NCBI GenBank assembly: GCA_963701675.1
Contig: OY969623.1
Location: 5,270,001 to 5,334,000, forward strand
DNA length: 64,000 nt
Direction of reading: 5' to 3'
Source of the DNA: G963701675 sp963701675
GTDB taxonomy: Bacteria > Planctomycetota > Planctomycetia > Gemmatales > Gemmataceae
Positions 16,519 to 25,492 of the stretch are shown here, in pieces; the first letter of the stretch is position 1, and each line of letters begins with the position of its first letter. The translations under genes and the position numbers were made by a program. Under the pieces are notes generated by a model. That model was given only the letters and a program-made list of their open reading frames with translations. It was not told the DNA's origin and did not search any database.

Positions 16519-19518
16519 TCAGCCCTGCAAATCGCGCAGGTTAACTTCAATCAATCGAATCTGATTCTCTAGTTCGACTTCGGCCTCACGCTGCTGCGCG
16601 ACGACTTCCGCGGGCGCACGCTCCAAGAAGTTCGAATTGGACAATTTCGATTTGATGCCCTGTAGGTGTTTCTCCTTTTCCTGCTTGTGCTTCTCGAGCC
16701 ACTTGATTGCATCGGCGTTGTTCACGACGGCACTAAGATCGGCGTAGAGTTCAAAATCAGGGTGGACCCACGAAATGCAACCAGGCGGCTTGCTCACGTT
16801 TGGACCTGCCTGAACGGCGCCCGTTCCGACGAGGTGCTCGATAAACGGTCTAAGCTCGATGAAGTCATTGGCCACGGCCGCTTCGGCCCGAACGTGGACA
16901 TCGACACGGCTGCGGTCATCGATCAGGAACTGATTGCGAATGTTGCGAAGCGCGCGCACCAGGTCCTGCATTCGGGCAAGGCGGCGTTCGATGCCGGCGT
17001 CTTGCCAGGCGGTGGGATATGCCGGCCAGGGCGCAATGGCCACGCTTTCCATGCTCGGTTGCGGCGCAGGCAATCCGCGCTCGAATGCCGCCTCGTTGAG
17101 CACCTGCCATATCGACTCGGACACAAAAGGCATGATCGGCTGCACCAGCCGCAGAATGCCATCGAGCACGCCAACCAACACTCTCTGAGCAAGCGCCCGG
17201 CTGGCGCCGTCGGAGCCGGACAGCCGGCCTTTGCTCATTTCGACATACCAATCACAAAACTCCGACCACGTGAAGTCATAGAGCGTTCGTGCGGCCTCAC
17301 TGAACTTGTAGTTCTCCAATTGCTGAGTCACGGCCGTCGTCGTCGTGACGAGCCGGCTTATGATCCAACGGTCCTCAATCGGAAGGTCGTCGATGGGAAC
17401 GACATCGGGTTTGTAGTTGTCAAGGTTGAGCAGCAAGAACCTCGCGGCATTCCAAAGTTTCGTGGCGAAGTTACGGCCCATTTCGAAGCGTTCTGAGGCC
17501 TGCTTCGCCGTCGGCAACTCCGGGTCGTCGCTCGGCCAGGGTCCGCCGGGACGGAATTGCTTCTTGCAATTTGGACACGTCACTTTCCGCGTCCGCATAT
17601 ACATGTGTTCTTGCTTCACGGCCACCAGGGTGTCGCAATGCGGACACACGTTCGACACAGGCATTCGGCTGTCCTGTGTCTCGGTGGCGATGTACACCAT
17701 ACCGAATCGTAACGCATCGGCGCCGTAACGATCGATGATGTCGAGCGGATCGACGCCGTTGCCTTTGCTTTTGCTCATACCTTCGCCGAAGGCATCGAGA
17801 ATCTTCGGGTGAATGTAGACGTGGTGAAACGGAACCTGCTTCACGTTGTACAGGCCGGCAATGACCATCCTCGCCACCCACAAGGTGATGATGTCGCGGT
17901 TAGTGATAAGAACGCTGGTGGGATAGTAGTAGCGCAACTCCGGCGTGTCCGCAGGCCAACCTAGCGTCGAGTGGGGCCAAAGCGCCGCGCTGAACCACGT
18001 ATCCAGCACATCGGGATCTTCTACGAACCCCAACGCCGCCATCTCGGCGACTAATTCTTTTTCATCCGGATCACGCATGCAGATGTGCCATCGATCGCGA
18101 AGACGGCGAAGGTCGGGGTTGGGCTCATCAGATTCTTCGCGAGCCAGAGCGACCCGTCCCGCCTTCTCGAGGATGAGGAGCTTCTCTTCAAGCGTTTTCA
18201 TCTCCTTGGAGTGATTAATGGCTTCCATCGGAGTGTCGAAAGCTATCATTCCCGGGTAGGTCCAAATCGGAATCCGATGTCCCCACCACAACTGCCGGCT
18301 GATGCACCAGTCGCGCTTTTCGCCGAGCCAATCGAGGTACGTTCGTGCGTATCGTTCCGGGAAGAACTTCACACGGCCATCCTTCACAACTTCCATCGCC
18401 GACGGCGCCAGGTCGCCCATCCGCACGAACCACTGGTCGGAAAGATACGGCTCGATCGGTGTCTTGCTGCGGTCGCTGTGGGCCAACTCGATGTCGCGAT
18501 CCTCCCGGCCTTCAAACAGGCCGAGTTTTTCCATATCTGCGACGACGACCTCACGCGCCTTGAGACGGTCCATCCCCACGTAACGGCCGCCGTTCTCGTT
18601 AATGGTTCCGTCTGGATTCAGAATGTTGATCATCGGCAGCTTTTGTCGCAGTCCGCATTGATAATCATTGGGATCGTGCGCAGGCGTTACTTTCACTGCG
18701 CCGGTGCCGAGTGTCGGATCGACAAGTTGTCCGTCGGCGATGATGGGGATTTCGCGATTAACAAACGGCACCGTCACGGTCTTGCCGATGAGGTGCTTGT
18801 AGCGGTCGTCGTTGGGATGCACGGCGACCGCGGTGTCGCCCAACATTGTTTCGGGCCGCGTCGTCGAGAACCGAATGAACTCGCCGCTGTCTTTGACCGG
18901 GTATCGAAAGGTCCAGAAGCCGCCTTTGACGGCGTCGTGGTAGATTTCATCGTCGGCGACTGCGGTTTGCAGTTGCGTGTCCCAATTCACCAGACGTTTG
19001 CCGCGAAAGATCAAGCCATCACGAAAGAAATTGAAGAACGTCTCGCGAACTGCCCGCGTGCATATCGGATCTAACGTGAACCGCGTCCGGGTCCAATCGC
19101 AACTGCAACCGAGTTCGCGGAGCTGTTTCAAAATCCGTGCTTCGTATTGGTCTTTCCACCGCCAGATGCGCTGAACGAGCGCTTCCCGCCCGATGTCGTG
19201 GCGCGTCTTACCCTCTTCCTCGCGAATGCGTTTCTCGACCACGGCCTGCGTGGCGATGCCCGCGTGATCCGTACCGGGCACCCACAGCGCGTTGAAACCT
19301 TGCATTCGTTTGAAGCGGATGATCACATCTTGGAGCGTGTTGTTGAGCGCATGGCCCATGTGCAGGGCGCCGGTGACGTTTGGAGGCGGGATTACAATGC
19401 TAAAGGGCGTCCGGGAAGGGTTGGGCCGGCTGTGAAAGTAGCCGCGCTCGTCCCAGAACGCGAGCCACTGCTCCTGAGCGGCACGCGGGTCGTACTGTTT
19501 GGGAAGCTCTGTCGCCAT
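16519..19518 (-). CDS. valS: Valyl-tRNA synthetase
   Basis: 999 residues, class I synthetase charging tRNA-Val. The HIGH-type motif is in NVTGALHMGHALNN and the KMSKS-type motif in GEGMSKSKGNGVDP. The editing domain lies between them, and the C-terminal ~65 residues form the usual Lys/Glu-rich coiled coil (KHKQEKEKHLQGIKSKL). Shortly after KMSKS there is a zinc-ribbon-like insertion with CPHCD and, about 25 residues on, CPNCKKQF. ATG 19518 has AGGTG upstream. Converges with truB 11 bases away. Confidence 0.96.
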   Translation of the reverse strand: MATELPKQYDPRAAQEQWLAFWDERGYFHSRPNPSRTPFSIVIPPPNVTGALHMGHALNNTLQDVIIRFKRMQGFNALWVPGTDHAGIATQAVVEKRIREEEGKTRHDIGREALVQRIWRWKDQYEARILKQLRELGCSCDWTRTRFTLDPICTRAVRETFFNFFRDGLIFRGKRLVNWDTQLQTAVADDEIYHDAVKGGFWTFRYPVKDSGEFIRFSTTRPETMLGDTAVAVHPNDDRYKHLIGKTVTVPFVNREIPIIADGQLVDPTLGTGAVKVTPAHDPNDYQCGLRQKLPMINILNPDGTINENGGRYVGMDRLKAREVVVADMEKLGLFEGREDRDIELAHSDRSKTPIEPYLSDQWFVRMGDLAPSAMEVVKDGRVKFFPERYARTYLDWLGEKRDWCISRQLWWGHRIPIWTYPGMIAFDTPMEAINHSKEMKTLEEKLLILEKAGRVALAREESDEPNPDLRRLRDRWHICMRDPDEKELVAEMAALGFVEDPDVLDTWFSAALWPHSTLGWPADTPELRYYYPTSVLITNRDIITLWVARMVIAGLYNVKQVPFHHVYIHPKILDAFGEGMSKSKGNGVDPLDIIDRYGADALRFGMVYIATETQDSRMPVSNVCPHCDTLVAVKQEHMYMRTRKVTCPNCKKQFRPGGPWPSDDPELPTAKQASERFEMGRNFATKLWNAARFLLLNLDNYKPDVVPIDDLPIEDRWIISRLVTTTTAVTQQLENYKFSEAARTLYDFTWSEFCDWYVEMSKGRLSGSDGASRALAQRVLVGVLDGILRLVQPIMPFVSESIWQVLNEAAFERGLPAPQPSMESVAIAPWPAYPTAWQDAGIERRLARMQDLVRALRNIRNQFLIDDRSRVDVHVRAEAAVANDFIELRPFIEHLVGTGAVQAGPNVSKPPGCISWVHPDFELYADLSAVVNNADAIKWLEKHKQEKEKHLQGIKSKLSNSNFLERAPAEVVAQQREAEVELENQIRLIEVNLRDLQG

Positions 19519-19614
19519 GCGTCACCTGAGCGTGTAGCTAATCAGGACGGAAACCCGGGGCGGCAGGTTCGTCGTAAAGGGAGAATTATACAGCCAGCGT
19601 GCTGCGAACGGAGC

Positions 19615-20157
19615 TTACGGTTTCGTCGGAGGAATGGAAAGCGGCGGCTCAGGAGTTTGTGTGGAATGCGCCGCGGGTTCCAAATTATTGGACGAACCCG
19701 CCGGCGGTCCCCACTGGTTAGAGTTTGCCGGTGTTTGGCTGGACGCGTGGGGGAGGCGAATGGCGATCTGATGCAAAATACGTTCGCTTAGGATATTGTC
19801 GCCGAATGAGCCGACGCGAACGCCGACAGTGGTTCTGGGCCCATCGGCAGGAATAGGCGTCGGTGCAGTTTCAATCGATAACTGGACCTTGTCGCCTACG
19901 CCGGTGAGACCAGATATCGAGCCTGTACTTGCAATACGTTCTTCACCAACAACCGGCATTCCCAACGCGGCGAAAGTGGAATATGCAGCAGCGCGAACAT
20001 CCTCGTAGTTCGCTTGGAAATCGCGGGTGACTTTGCCACGGTAGTAGGCATAACCCACACCGGCCGCGCCGACGGCGCCAGCCGTTGCCGCCAAGCACCC
20101 GGCATTTGCCATCGCAACGGCGGCAAGCAAGAGCCAGACATATCCGCGAAGCGCCAT
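19615..20157 (-). CDS. Small lipoprotein, DUF3568-like
   Basis: About 180 residues. Start at ATG 20157 is set by GGAG 6 bases upstream and gives a compact lipoprotein signal: RGYVWLLLAAVAMANAGC, with the lipobox Cys after AG. A Gly/Ala-rich stretch and the GYAYYRGK..RDF region follow, resembling DUF3568 proteins of unknown function, then a Pro/Ser-rich tail. Predicted to be anchored by lipid to a membrane. It stands alone between valS and the divergent Hsp70 gene. Confidence 0.7.
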   Translation of the reverse strand: MALRGYVWLLLAAVAMANAGCLAATAGAVGAAGVGYAYYRGKVTRDFQANYEDVRAAAYSTFAALGMPVVGEERIASTGSISGLTGVGDKVQLSIETAPTPIPADGPRTTVGVRVGSFGDNILSERILHQIAIRLPHASSQTPANSNQWGPPAGSSNNLEPAAHSTQTPEPPLSIPPTKP

Positions 20158-20299
20158 TATCGACTCCATTGAGAGCGAAACACTGTAACGACGTGCGACG
20201 AGAAGGCAATAGCGGTTTGTCCCATGGCTCATGGCAAGGTCGGCAAGGTCGGCGATATGATGAAACCAGATTAGACGATCATGGGGGACTCGAGCGGAA

Positions 20300-23110
20300 A
20301 TGGCGCACTATCTCGTTGGCATCGACTTGGGCACCACCAACATTGCCCTGGCGTACGTCGATCTGCGCAAGGCTCGGCGCGGTCAGCCGGAGATCAAGAC
20401 ATACGCCATTCCGCAGTTGGTGGCAGCGGGTGAGATGGGCCTGCGACCGCTGTTGCCGTCGTTCATTTATCTCCCAGGACCGCATGACTTACCGGTCGGC
20501 GCCACAGCGTTACCTTGGGATGCAGATCGGCGGGAGGTAGTCGGTGAATTCGCGCGAAATCATGGCGCAAAGATTCCGGGTCGACTCATAACGTCGGCAA
20601 AGTCGTGGTTGTGCCACGCCGGTGTCGATCGCTCAGCGCCGCTCTTGCCATGGAGTGCCCCGCCGGATGTCCCTCGGATCTCGCCTGTCGACGCTTCGGC
20701 TCGGTATCTCCGTCATCTCGTCGAAAGCTGGAACGACACCGTCGCACGGGACAAGCCGGACGACCGATTGGAGAAGCAGACGATCGTGCTTACCGTACCG
20801 GCGTCGTTCGACGACGTGGCACGCAATCTCACTGTCGAAGCCGCTCACAAGGCGGGACTCACGAACATCACTCTGCTCGAAGAACCGCAGGCGGCTTTCT
20901 ATTGCTGGCTTGCCCAGCATACCGAAGATGAACTTCGCAAACTTAAGCCGGGAATGAGCTGCCTGGTGGTGGACATCGGTGGAGGCACCACCGATTTCAG
21001 CCTGATTCAATGTGTAGAAGAGAGTGGCGAGTTCGGCTTCACCCGTAAGGCAGTAGGAGATCATTTGTTGCTCGGCGGCGATAACATGGACCTCGCACTC
21101 GCCAAATTCGTCGAAAGCAAACTGCCCGGCGCCGACCGACTCGACGCAGCCCAATACGGCGTATTGACACAGGCCTGTCGAACGGCGAAGGAGGTACTTC
21201 TTGGCGAAAACGCGCCACCTACGCATCCCGTGACTGTCACGGGTCGAGGACGCGCGTTGGTCGGCGGCACTCAACACACCTCCCTTTCGCCGGCGGAAGT
21301 ACATCGGGCAATTTTCGATGGGTTTTTCCCGACCGTCCGGCATGACGCAGCGCCGCAGTCGAGCGGCCGGGCCGGCTTACATGAGATGGGCTTGCCGTAC
21401 GTCAACGACCCTGCCATCACCCGGCACCTGGCAGCTTTCGTAGGCCGTCACTCCGCGGCCGGCTCGGAAGAAGCGCCGGCAGCGATTCTCTTCAACGGCG
21501 GCGTCTTCCAGCCGACGGCATTGCGCAATCGGCTGATCGACGTAATGCGAAGTTGGTACAAGGAAAACTGGGAGCCGCTTGTACTCACGAATCCCTCCCT
21601 GGACTTAGCCGTCGCCTGGGGAGCCGCCCAATTCGCTTGGATACGCCACACCGACGGCCGACGCATCGGCGGCGGAATCGCCCGTTCGTACTACATTGCG
21701 GTCGATGACGGGTCAGCTGCGCCAGCGGATTTAGTGTCTGTCGTGTGTGTGGTGCCGCGCCGACTGGAGGAAGGAAAAGAAATCGTACTTTCCAAACCGG
21801 AGATGGAGCTTGCGCTCGGCCAGCCGGTCGCGTTTCCACTTTATACTTCCACCGTGCGCGGCGAGGACCACGCGGGTGATTTGTTGAATGTGACTTCCGA
21901 TCAATTACTCCGTTTGCCGCCTCTTCACACCGTGTTGCGCGGCGGAAAGAGGAGTGCTGCCAAACGAGTTCCGGTAACGCTTGCGGCTCGATGCAGTGAG
22001 ATCGGAACTTTGGAGCTTTGGTGCACGGCCAAAGACGGGAACAATCGTTGGCGCCTGGAGTTCAACGTCCGCGACATCGTCCGCGATGACCATGTCGCTG
22101 ACACCGAGGATAACCGAGACCAGGTTATCGGCGACGTGTGGCCCGAAGCTCAAGTGCAGGCGGCCGATCAACTGATTCGCTCGACCTACCAATTAGAATC
22201 GGGGAGTCCACACCCGCGCGAGTTGACCAAGGCTCTTGAGGCCGCCGTTGAGGCACAGCGCTCCGACTGGCCCACCGGCTTGTGCCGGCGTTTGTGGGAC
22301 GCATTGCTGCAAGTGGCGAACGATCGCCGACAATCTCTGTCACATCTTGCGCGGTGGTATTACCTGGTTGGCTACTGCCTGCGGCCTGGGTTCGGAGATG
22401 CACTCGATCGTTTCCGCGTGGAACAGATTTGGAAGTTGCTCCATGCCCCGGCACGATCGGAAGCAGGCGGACCGGGCAAGTCGGTCGAAGGTGGCGCTGA
22501 CTACTGGATCATGTGGCGCCGAGTGGCGGGGGGACTGAACCCCACGCTCCAACAGGCTCTCGCCGACCGGCTGCGTCCCACGCTGCTGCCGGCCAAGGGA
22601 AAGGGGGCGCCCAAACCCGGCGCCAACGAGCTAGCGGAGATGTGGCGCACCGTCGCGAGTCTCGAACGCCTTTCGCCGAATTTGAAAGAACAACTGGGCC
22701 AGGCACTGCTCAAGCAGGTTCGCAAGTCGCCGGCGCCCACCTACGGTTTCTGGGCGCTGACGCGATTGGGCGCACGGGCACTTTTATACGGGCCGCTCAA
22801 TGCCGTGGTGCACCCCGAAGTAGTGCAGGACTGGCTTGATGGGCTTATCCGTTTCCGTCCTGCACATCAGAGCGAGCGACTTGCCTGGGCCTTTTGCCTT
22901 TCGCAACTTGCTCGGCAAAGTGGCCAGCGCGCTCTCGACATTGACGATGCCAGCCGGGCAAAGGTGCTTCAAGTCCTAAAGACCCTGGAGATTCCGAGTC
23001 ACTGGACTCGGATGGTCGAGGAATACTCCGAATTGGATAGCGCGGAGCAGACACAGATGTTCGGCGATTCGCTGCCGATCGGACTTCGATTGCTCGGCCC
23101 GCGCGAGTGA
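20300..23110 (+). CDS. Hsp70-like protein with long C-terminal extension
   Basis: 936 residues. The N-terminal ~460 residues are an Hsp70 actin-like ATPase: phosphate-1 loop GIDLGTTNIALAY, VPASFDDVARNLT, LEEPQAAFY, and phosphate-2 VDIGGGTTDFSL. Instead of a normal DnaK substrate domain it continues with a short beta region and then a ~330-residue alpha-helical extension (from about 600) that I associate with DUF3731-type bacterial Hsp70 proteins. It may be a specialised chaperone; no DnaJ or GrpE gene is adjacent. Converges with the helicase-associated gene 4 bases away. Confidence 0.82.
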   Translation: MAHYLVGIDLGTTNIALAYVDLRKARRGQPEIKTYAIPQLVAAGEMGLRPLLPSFIYLPGPHDLPVGATALPWDADRREVVGEFARNHGAKIPGRLITSAKSWLCHAGVDRSAPLLPWSAPPDVPRISPVDASARYLRHLVESWNDTVARDKPDDRLEKQTIVLTVPASFDDVARNLTVEAAHKAGLTNITLLEEPQAAFYCWLAQHTEDELRKLKPGMSCLVVDIGGGTTDFSLIQCVEESGEFGFTRKAVGDHLLLGGDNMDLALAKFVESKLPGADRLDAAQYGVLTQACRTAKEVLLGENAPPTHPVTVTGRGRALVGGTQHTSLSPAEVHRAIFDGFFPTVRHDAAPQSSGRAGLHEMGLPYVNDPAITRHLAAFVGRHSAAGSEEAPAAILFNGGVFQPTALRNRLIDVMRSWYKENWEPLVLTNPSLDLAVAWGAAQFAWIRHTDGRRIGGGIARSYYIAVDDGSAAPADLVSVVCVVPRRLEEGKEIVLSKPEMELALGQPVAFPLYTSTVRGEDHAGDLLNVTSDQLLRLPPLHTVLRGGKRSAAKRVPVTLAARCSEIGTLELWCTAKDGNNRWRLEFNVRDIVRDDHVADTEDNRDQVIGDVWPEAQVQAADQLIRSTYQLESGSPHPRELTKALEAAVEAQRSDWPTGLCRRLWDALLQVANDRRQSLSHLARWYYLVGYCLRPGFGDALDRFRVEQIWKLLHAPARSEAGGPGKSVEGGADYWIMWRRVAGGLNPTLQQALADRLRPTLLPAKGKGAPKPGANELAEMWRTVASLERLSPNLKEQLGQALLKQVRKSPAPTYGFWALTRLGARALLYGPLNAVVHPEVVQDWLDGLIRFRPAHQSERLAWAFCLSQLARQSGQRALDIDDASRAKVLQVLKTLEIPSHWTRMVEEYSELDSAEQTQMFGDSLPIGLRLLGPRE

Positions 23111-23114
23111 TCTA

Positions 23115-25253
23115 TCAACCCGAGTGTTCGTGGTTAAGGTTGTCACAATTCAGTCCGAGTTCTCTCAAGCGCTCTCGCAATGTCGGGACATTCTCCTCGG
23201 GAACCACCAGTGCCGTCGGGCCAAGCCGACTGTGAATGAGCGAGCGTGTGCCGGGCCACTGCATGAGCCCGTCGGCTAATCCTGAAGTCTCAACATGCAA
23301 GACCAACGGGCGCTTGAAGCGGCACGGCTGCATCAACGGGCCTGTCAAGAGCAGCCGCGCGGCTGGAGTGAGAGGCCGCCCGACCCGTTTTTCGAACCAC
23401 ACCTCCAGCATCGGGATGTTGACTCCGCGCTCCCGACCAGACTTTAGCGAAGTCGGCGTCAGCCGATACTGGCGGCGTCCGTTGATTCCCGGCCTGTCTA
23501 CCAGTTCCGCGAAGCGGCGCATCTCCGTTTCCAAGAGGAGGTCGGAGCGAGCAGGATCGATCGTCAGCGTGATTCCGTCGCCGTCGATTTCGACACATTG
23601 GTCCGGCGGCAAGCTATAGTCACGGGTGCCGATCAAGCGGAAATGGCGGTAATCGATTAGCCGTTCGTTCGGCACCAGCAGAATACGTTCCGCCAGTCGG
23701 ATGCCGGGCAGACCTCGAGCCAAAGCGGCATCCAAATCCTCCGTGGAATTGAACTCGAACAATGCAGCCGAGGTGTAGACCTGTAATCGTTCCCGCTTAT
23801 CCGCCCACGTCCGAAGGGTGTCAAGCACCGTAGTCGGCAGCGTTCGTGCCCCATGTTGTTCGAGCGTTTGCAAGATGGTGTCGAGAGTGCTTCCCGATTG
23901 CAACGCGCGATAGACCGAGTCGGGTTGTAATTGCAGAGTACACGCCGCGCCGACTGTCTTCCACGCGGCGAATCGGCTGAGCGACGCGATGAGAGTAGGC
24001 GTCAATCCCTGTCGGTATGCGACAATTTCCAAGTTCGGCTGCACGAGAAGCGTTTTCGAATGGATCGGGGCGCTTGCCGGTCGCGGGCCAATCCCAAGCA
24101 TCCATCGGCCGATGTCCGACAGACGCACGACCCATTCGCCGTCGCCGTCCTTCGCCGCTTGCACGAGGCGAAGCTGAAACGCAAGCCCTAATAGAAAAGC
24201 TCCCAGGACGGAAGGTGCACTCGACCGCCCTCGCCGCGGCGCCCGCTCATTCCAATACGGGTGGTGGTTCAATACCCAGTCCTCGACGTCGCTCGGTCGA
24301 CACCAGCCCGGCGCCGGCATCCGCGAGAGTACCAGCAAGCTAAGCAAATACGCCGAGGGATACGGATTCGTCGTAGCGCGGAGATCGCGCACGCCGTCGA
24401 CGCAGTTCCAGTTGTCGACATGCAGGACAGACGCCCATACGGACTGGAGCGCCGTCAGAAGTCCATCATCCCATTCAGACGGCAGCTTGCCCGCACGAAG
24501 GTCGTTATCGTTGGCGATCAGGATTTGTTCGTGCCGGGCAAGCGCAGCGGCTAAGAGCGCGGGGTCCGGGACGGCGACCGGACTTTCCAGCCCGGCGTTC
24601 AGGAGCGGGTCATTTCGAAGTCGTTCGATGTCACGCTTGAAGAAGTCGCCGTTTTGAGTTTGACGAATGGGCCCTGCTGCCGCTTGTTGCCAAATGGTCG
24701 CCAAGCGCAGCAGCCAGTCGAGCCCGTCGGATTCCTGGATGCCGCTCGCTTCGATGGCCGCGCTAGGAACATTCGAAAGACCGAGATCGAAATCATGGGT
24801 GCGAGCAAGCACATTCGCGTGTGTGAAAACCCAGTATCCGGCGCCACCGGCCTGGCACATCCACTGTTCGAAACCGTGAAGCGATGGAACCTTGTTGTCC
24901 AGTTCCGGGTAGAGCAAGCCTTCGTCCATGAGGGTGAGGACCGGCCGCATGCCTTCGGCGTGGCCGATCGCAGCAAGGAGTTCGACGAGGCTTCCTGCTT
25001 TCCAACGGGGCTGCCGACTATGGGCCATCAAAGCCAATAACTTTCTCGCAGCCGGATCGAGATCATGAAGGCGCCGATCAATTACAGCATCGTTCGAGAG
25101 CGAATCGACGCAGCGTTCTATTAATTCCTCAACCGGCCACTGCCCTCGCGGGCGGTAGAGTCGGCCGGCGACGAGCCGTACGAGCGGTTCGGCGTAACAT
25201 CGCCAAACATCTCGCACGCGGTCGGACCATTCGGCAGGATCGATGATCGGCAT
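23115..25253 (-). CDS. Helicase-associated protein (Helicase_C_3 / XPB N-terminal-like)
   Basis: 712 residues without Walker motifs. A helical N-terminal half (winged-helix-like, PAARKLLALMAHSRQPRW) is followed from about 400 by a domain starting KTLLVQPNLEIVAYRQGLTP, the signature of the 'helicase XPB/Ssl2 N-terminal domain' (Helicase_C_3) family. The same kind of domain, LIVQGDRSILVEVDNP, begins the XPB helicase encoded just upstream. Such stand-alone proteins sit beside bacterial XPB genes in other phyla. It probably partners the helicase in DNA repair or remodelling. Start ATG 25253 lies 7 bases after the stop of the 72-residue gene. Confidence 0.78.
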   Translation of the reverse strand: MPIIDPAEWSDRVRDVWRCYAEPLVRLVAGRLYRPRGQWPVEELIERCVDSLSNDAVIDRRLHDLDPAARKLLALMAHSRQPRWKAGSLVELLAAIGHAEGMRPVLTLMDEGLLYPELDNKVPSLHGFEQWMCQAGGAGYWVFTHANVLARTHDFDLGLSNVPSAAIEASGIQESDGLDWLLRLATIWQQAAAGPIRQTQNGDFFKRDIERLRNDPLLNAGLESPVAVPDPALLAAALARHEQILIANDNDLRAGKLPSEWDDGLLTALQSVWASVLHVDNWNCVDGVRDLRATTNPYPSAYLLSLLVLSRMPAPGWCRPSDVEDWVLNHHPYWNERAPRRGRSSAPSVLGAFLLGLAFQLRLVQAAKDGDGEWVVRLSDIGRWMLGIGPRPASAPIHSKTLLVQPNLEIVAYRQGLTPTLIASLSRFAAWKTVGAACTLQLQPDSVYRALQSGSTLDTILQTLEQHGARTLPTTVLDTLRTWADKRERLQVYTSAALFEFNSTEDLDAALARGLPGIRLAERILLVPNERLIDYRHFRLIGTRDYSLPPDQCVEIDGDGITLTIDPARSDLLLETEMRRFAELVDRPGINGRRQYRLTPTSLKSGRERGVNIPMLEVWFEKRVGRPLTPAARLLLTGPLMQPCRFKRPLVLHVETSGLADGLMQWPGTRSLIHSRLGPTALVVPEENVPTLRERLRELGLNCDNLNHEHSG

Positions 25254-25259
25254 GAGCAG

Positions 25260-25478
25260 CTAGCTGATTACAGACGGTGTGTGGCCCATCTTTTGAAGTT
25301 CCGCGACGACGGCATCGACGCAGCCGGGGCGAATCAAGAGCACACGGTCGGTGAGCCGGCCAATGAGGTCTTCACCGAGCTTCTTCCGCGCAAGTAGTTC
25401 TTCGGCCAGTACCGCGTCTTCGGTATGGATCAAACACACGCGCCGATGCACTTTGGCGGGAATTCGAGATTGGTCCAT
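25260..25478 (-). CDS. Small protein between XPB helicase and its associated protein
   Basis: 72 residues, MDQSRIPAKVHRRVCLIHTE onward, ending TPSVIS. ATG 25478 follows an AAGGAG site (close spacing). I do not recognise a family. It is charged, mixed alpha/beta and has no export signal. It lies 14 bases after the XPB stop and ends 6 bases before the next start, so it is translated from the same operon and may be a helicase cofactor. Confidence 0.6.
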   Translation of the reverse strand: MDQSRIPAKVHRRVCLIHTEDAVLAEELLARKKLGEDLIGRLTDRVLLIRPGCVDAVVAELQKMGHTPSVIS

Positions 25479-25492
25479 TCGCTCCTTCCCTA

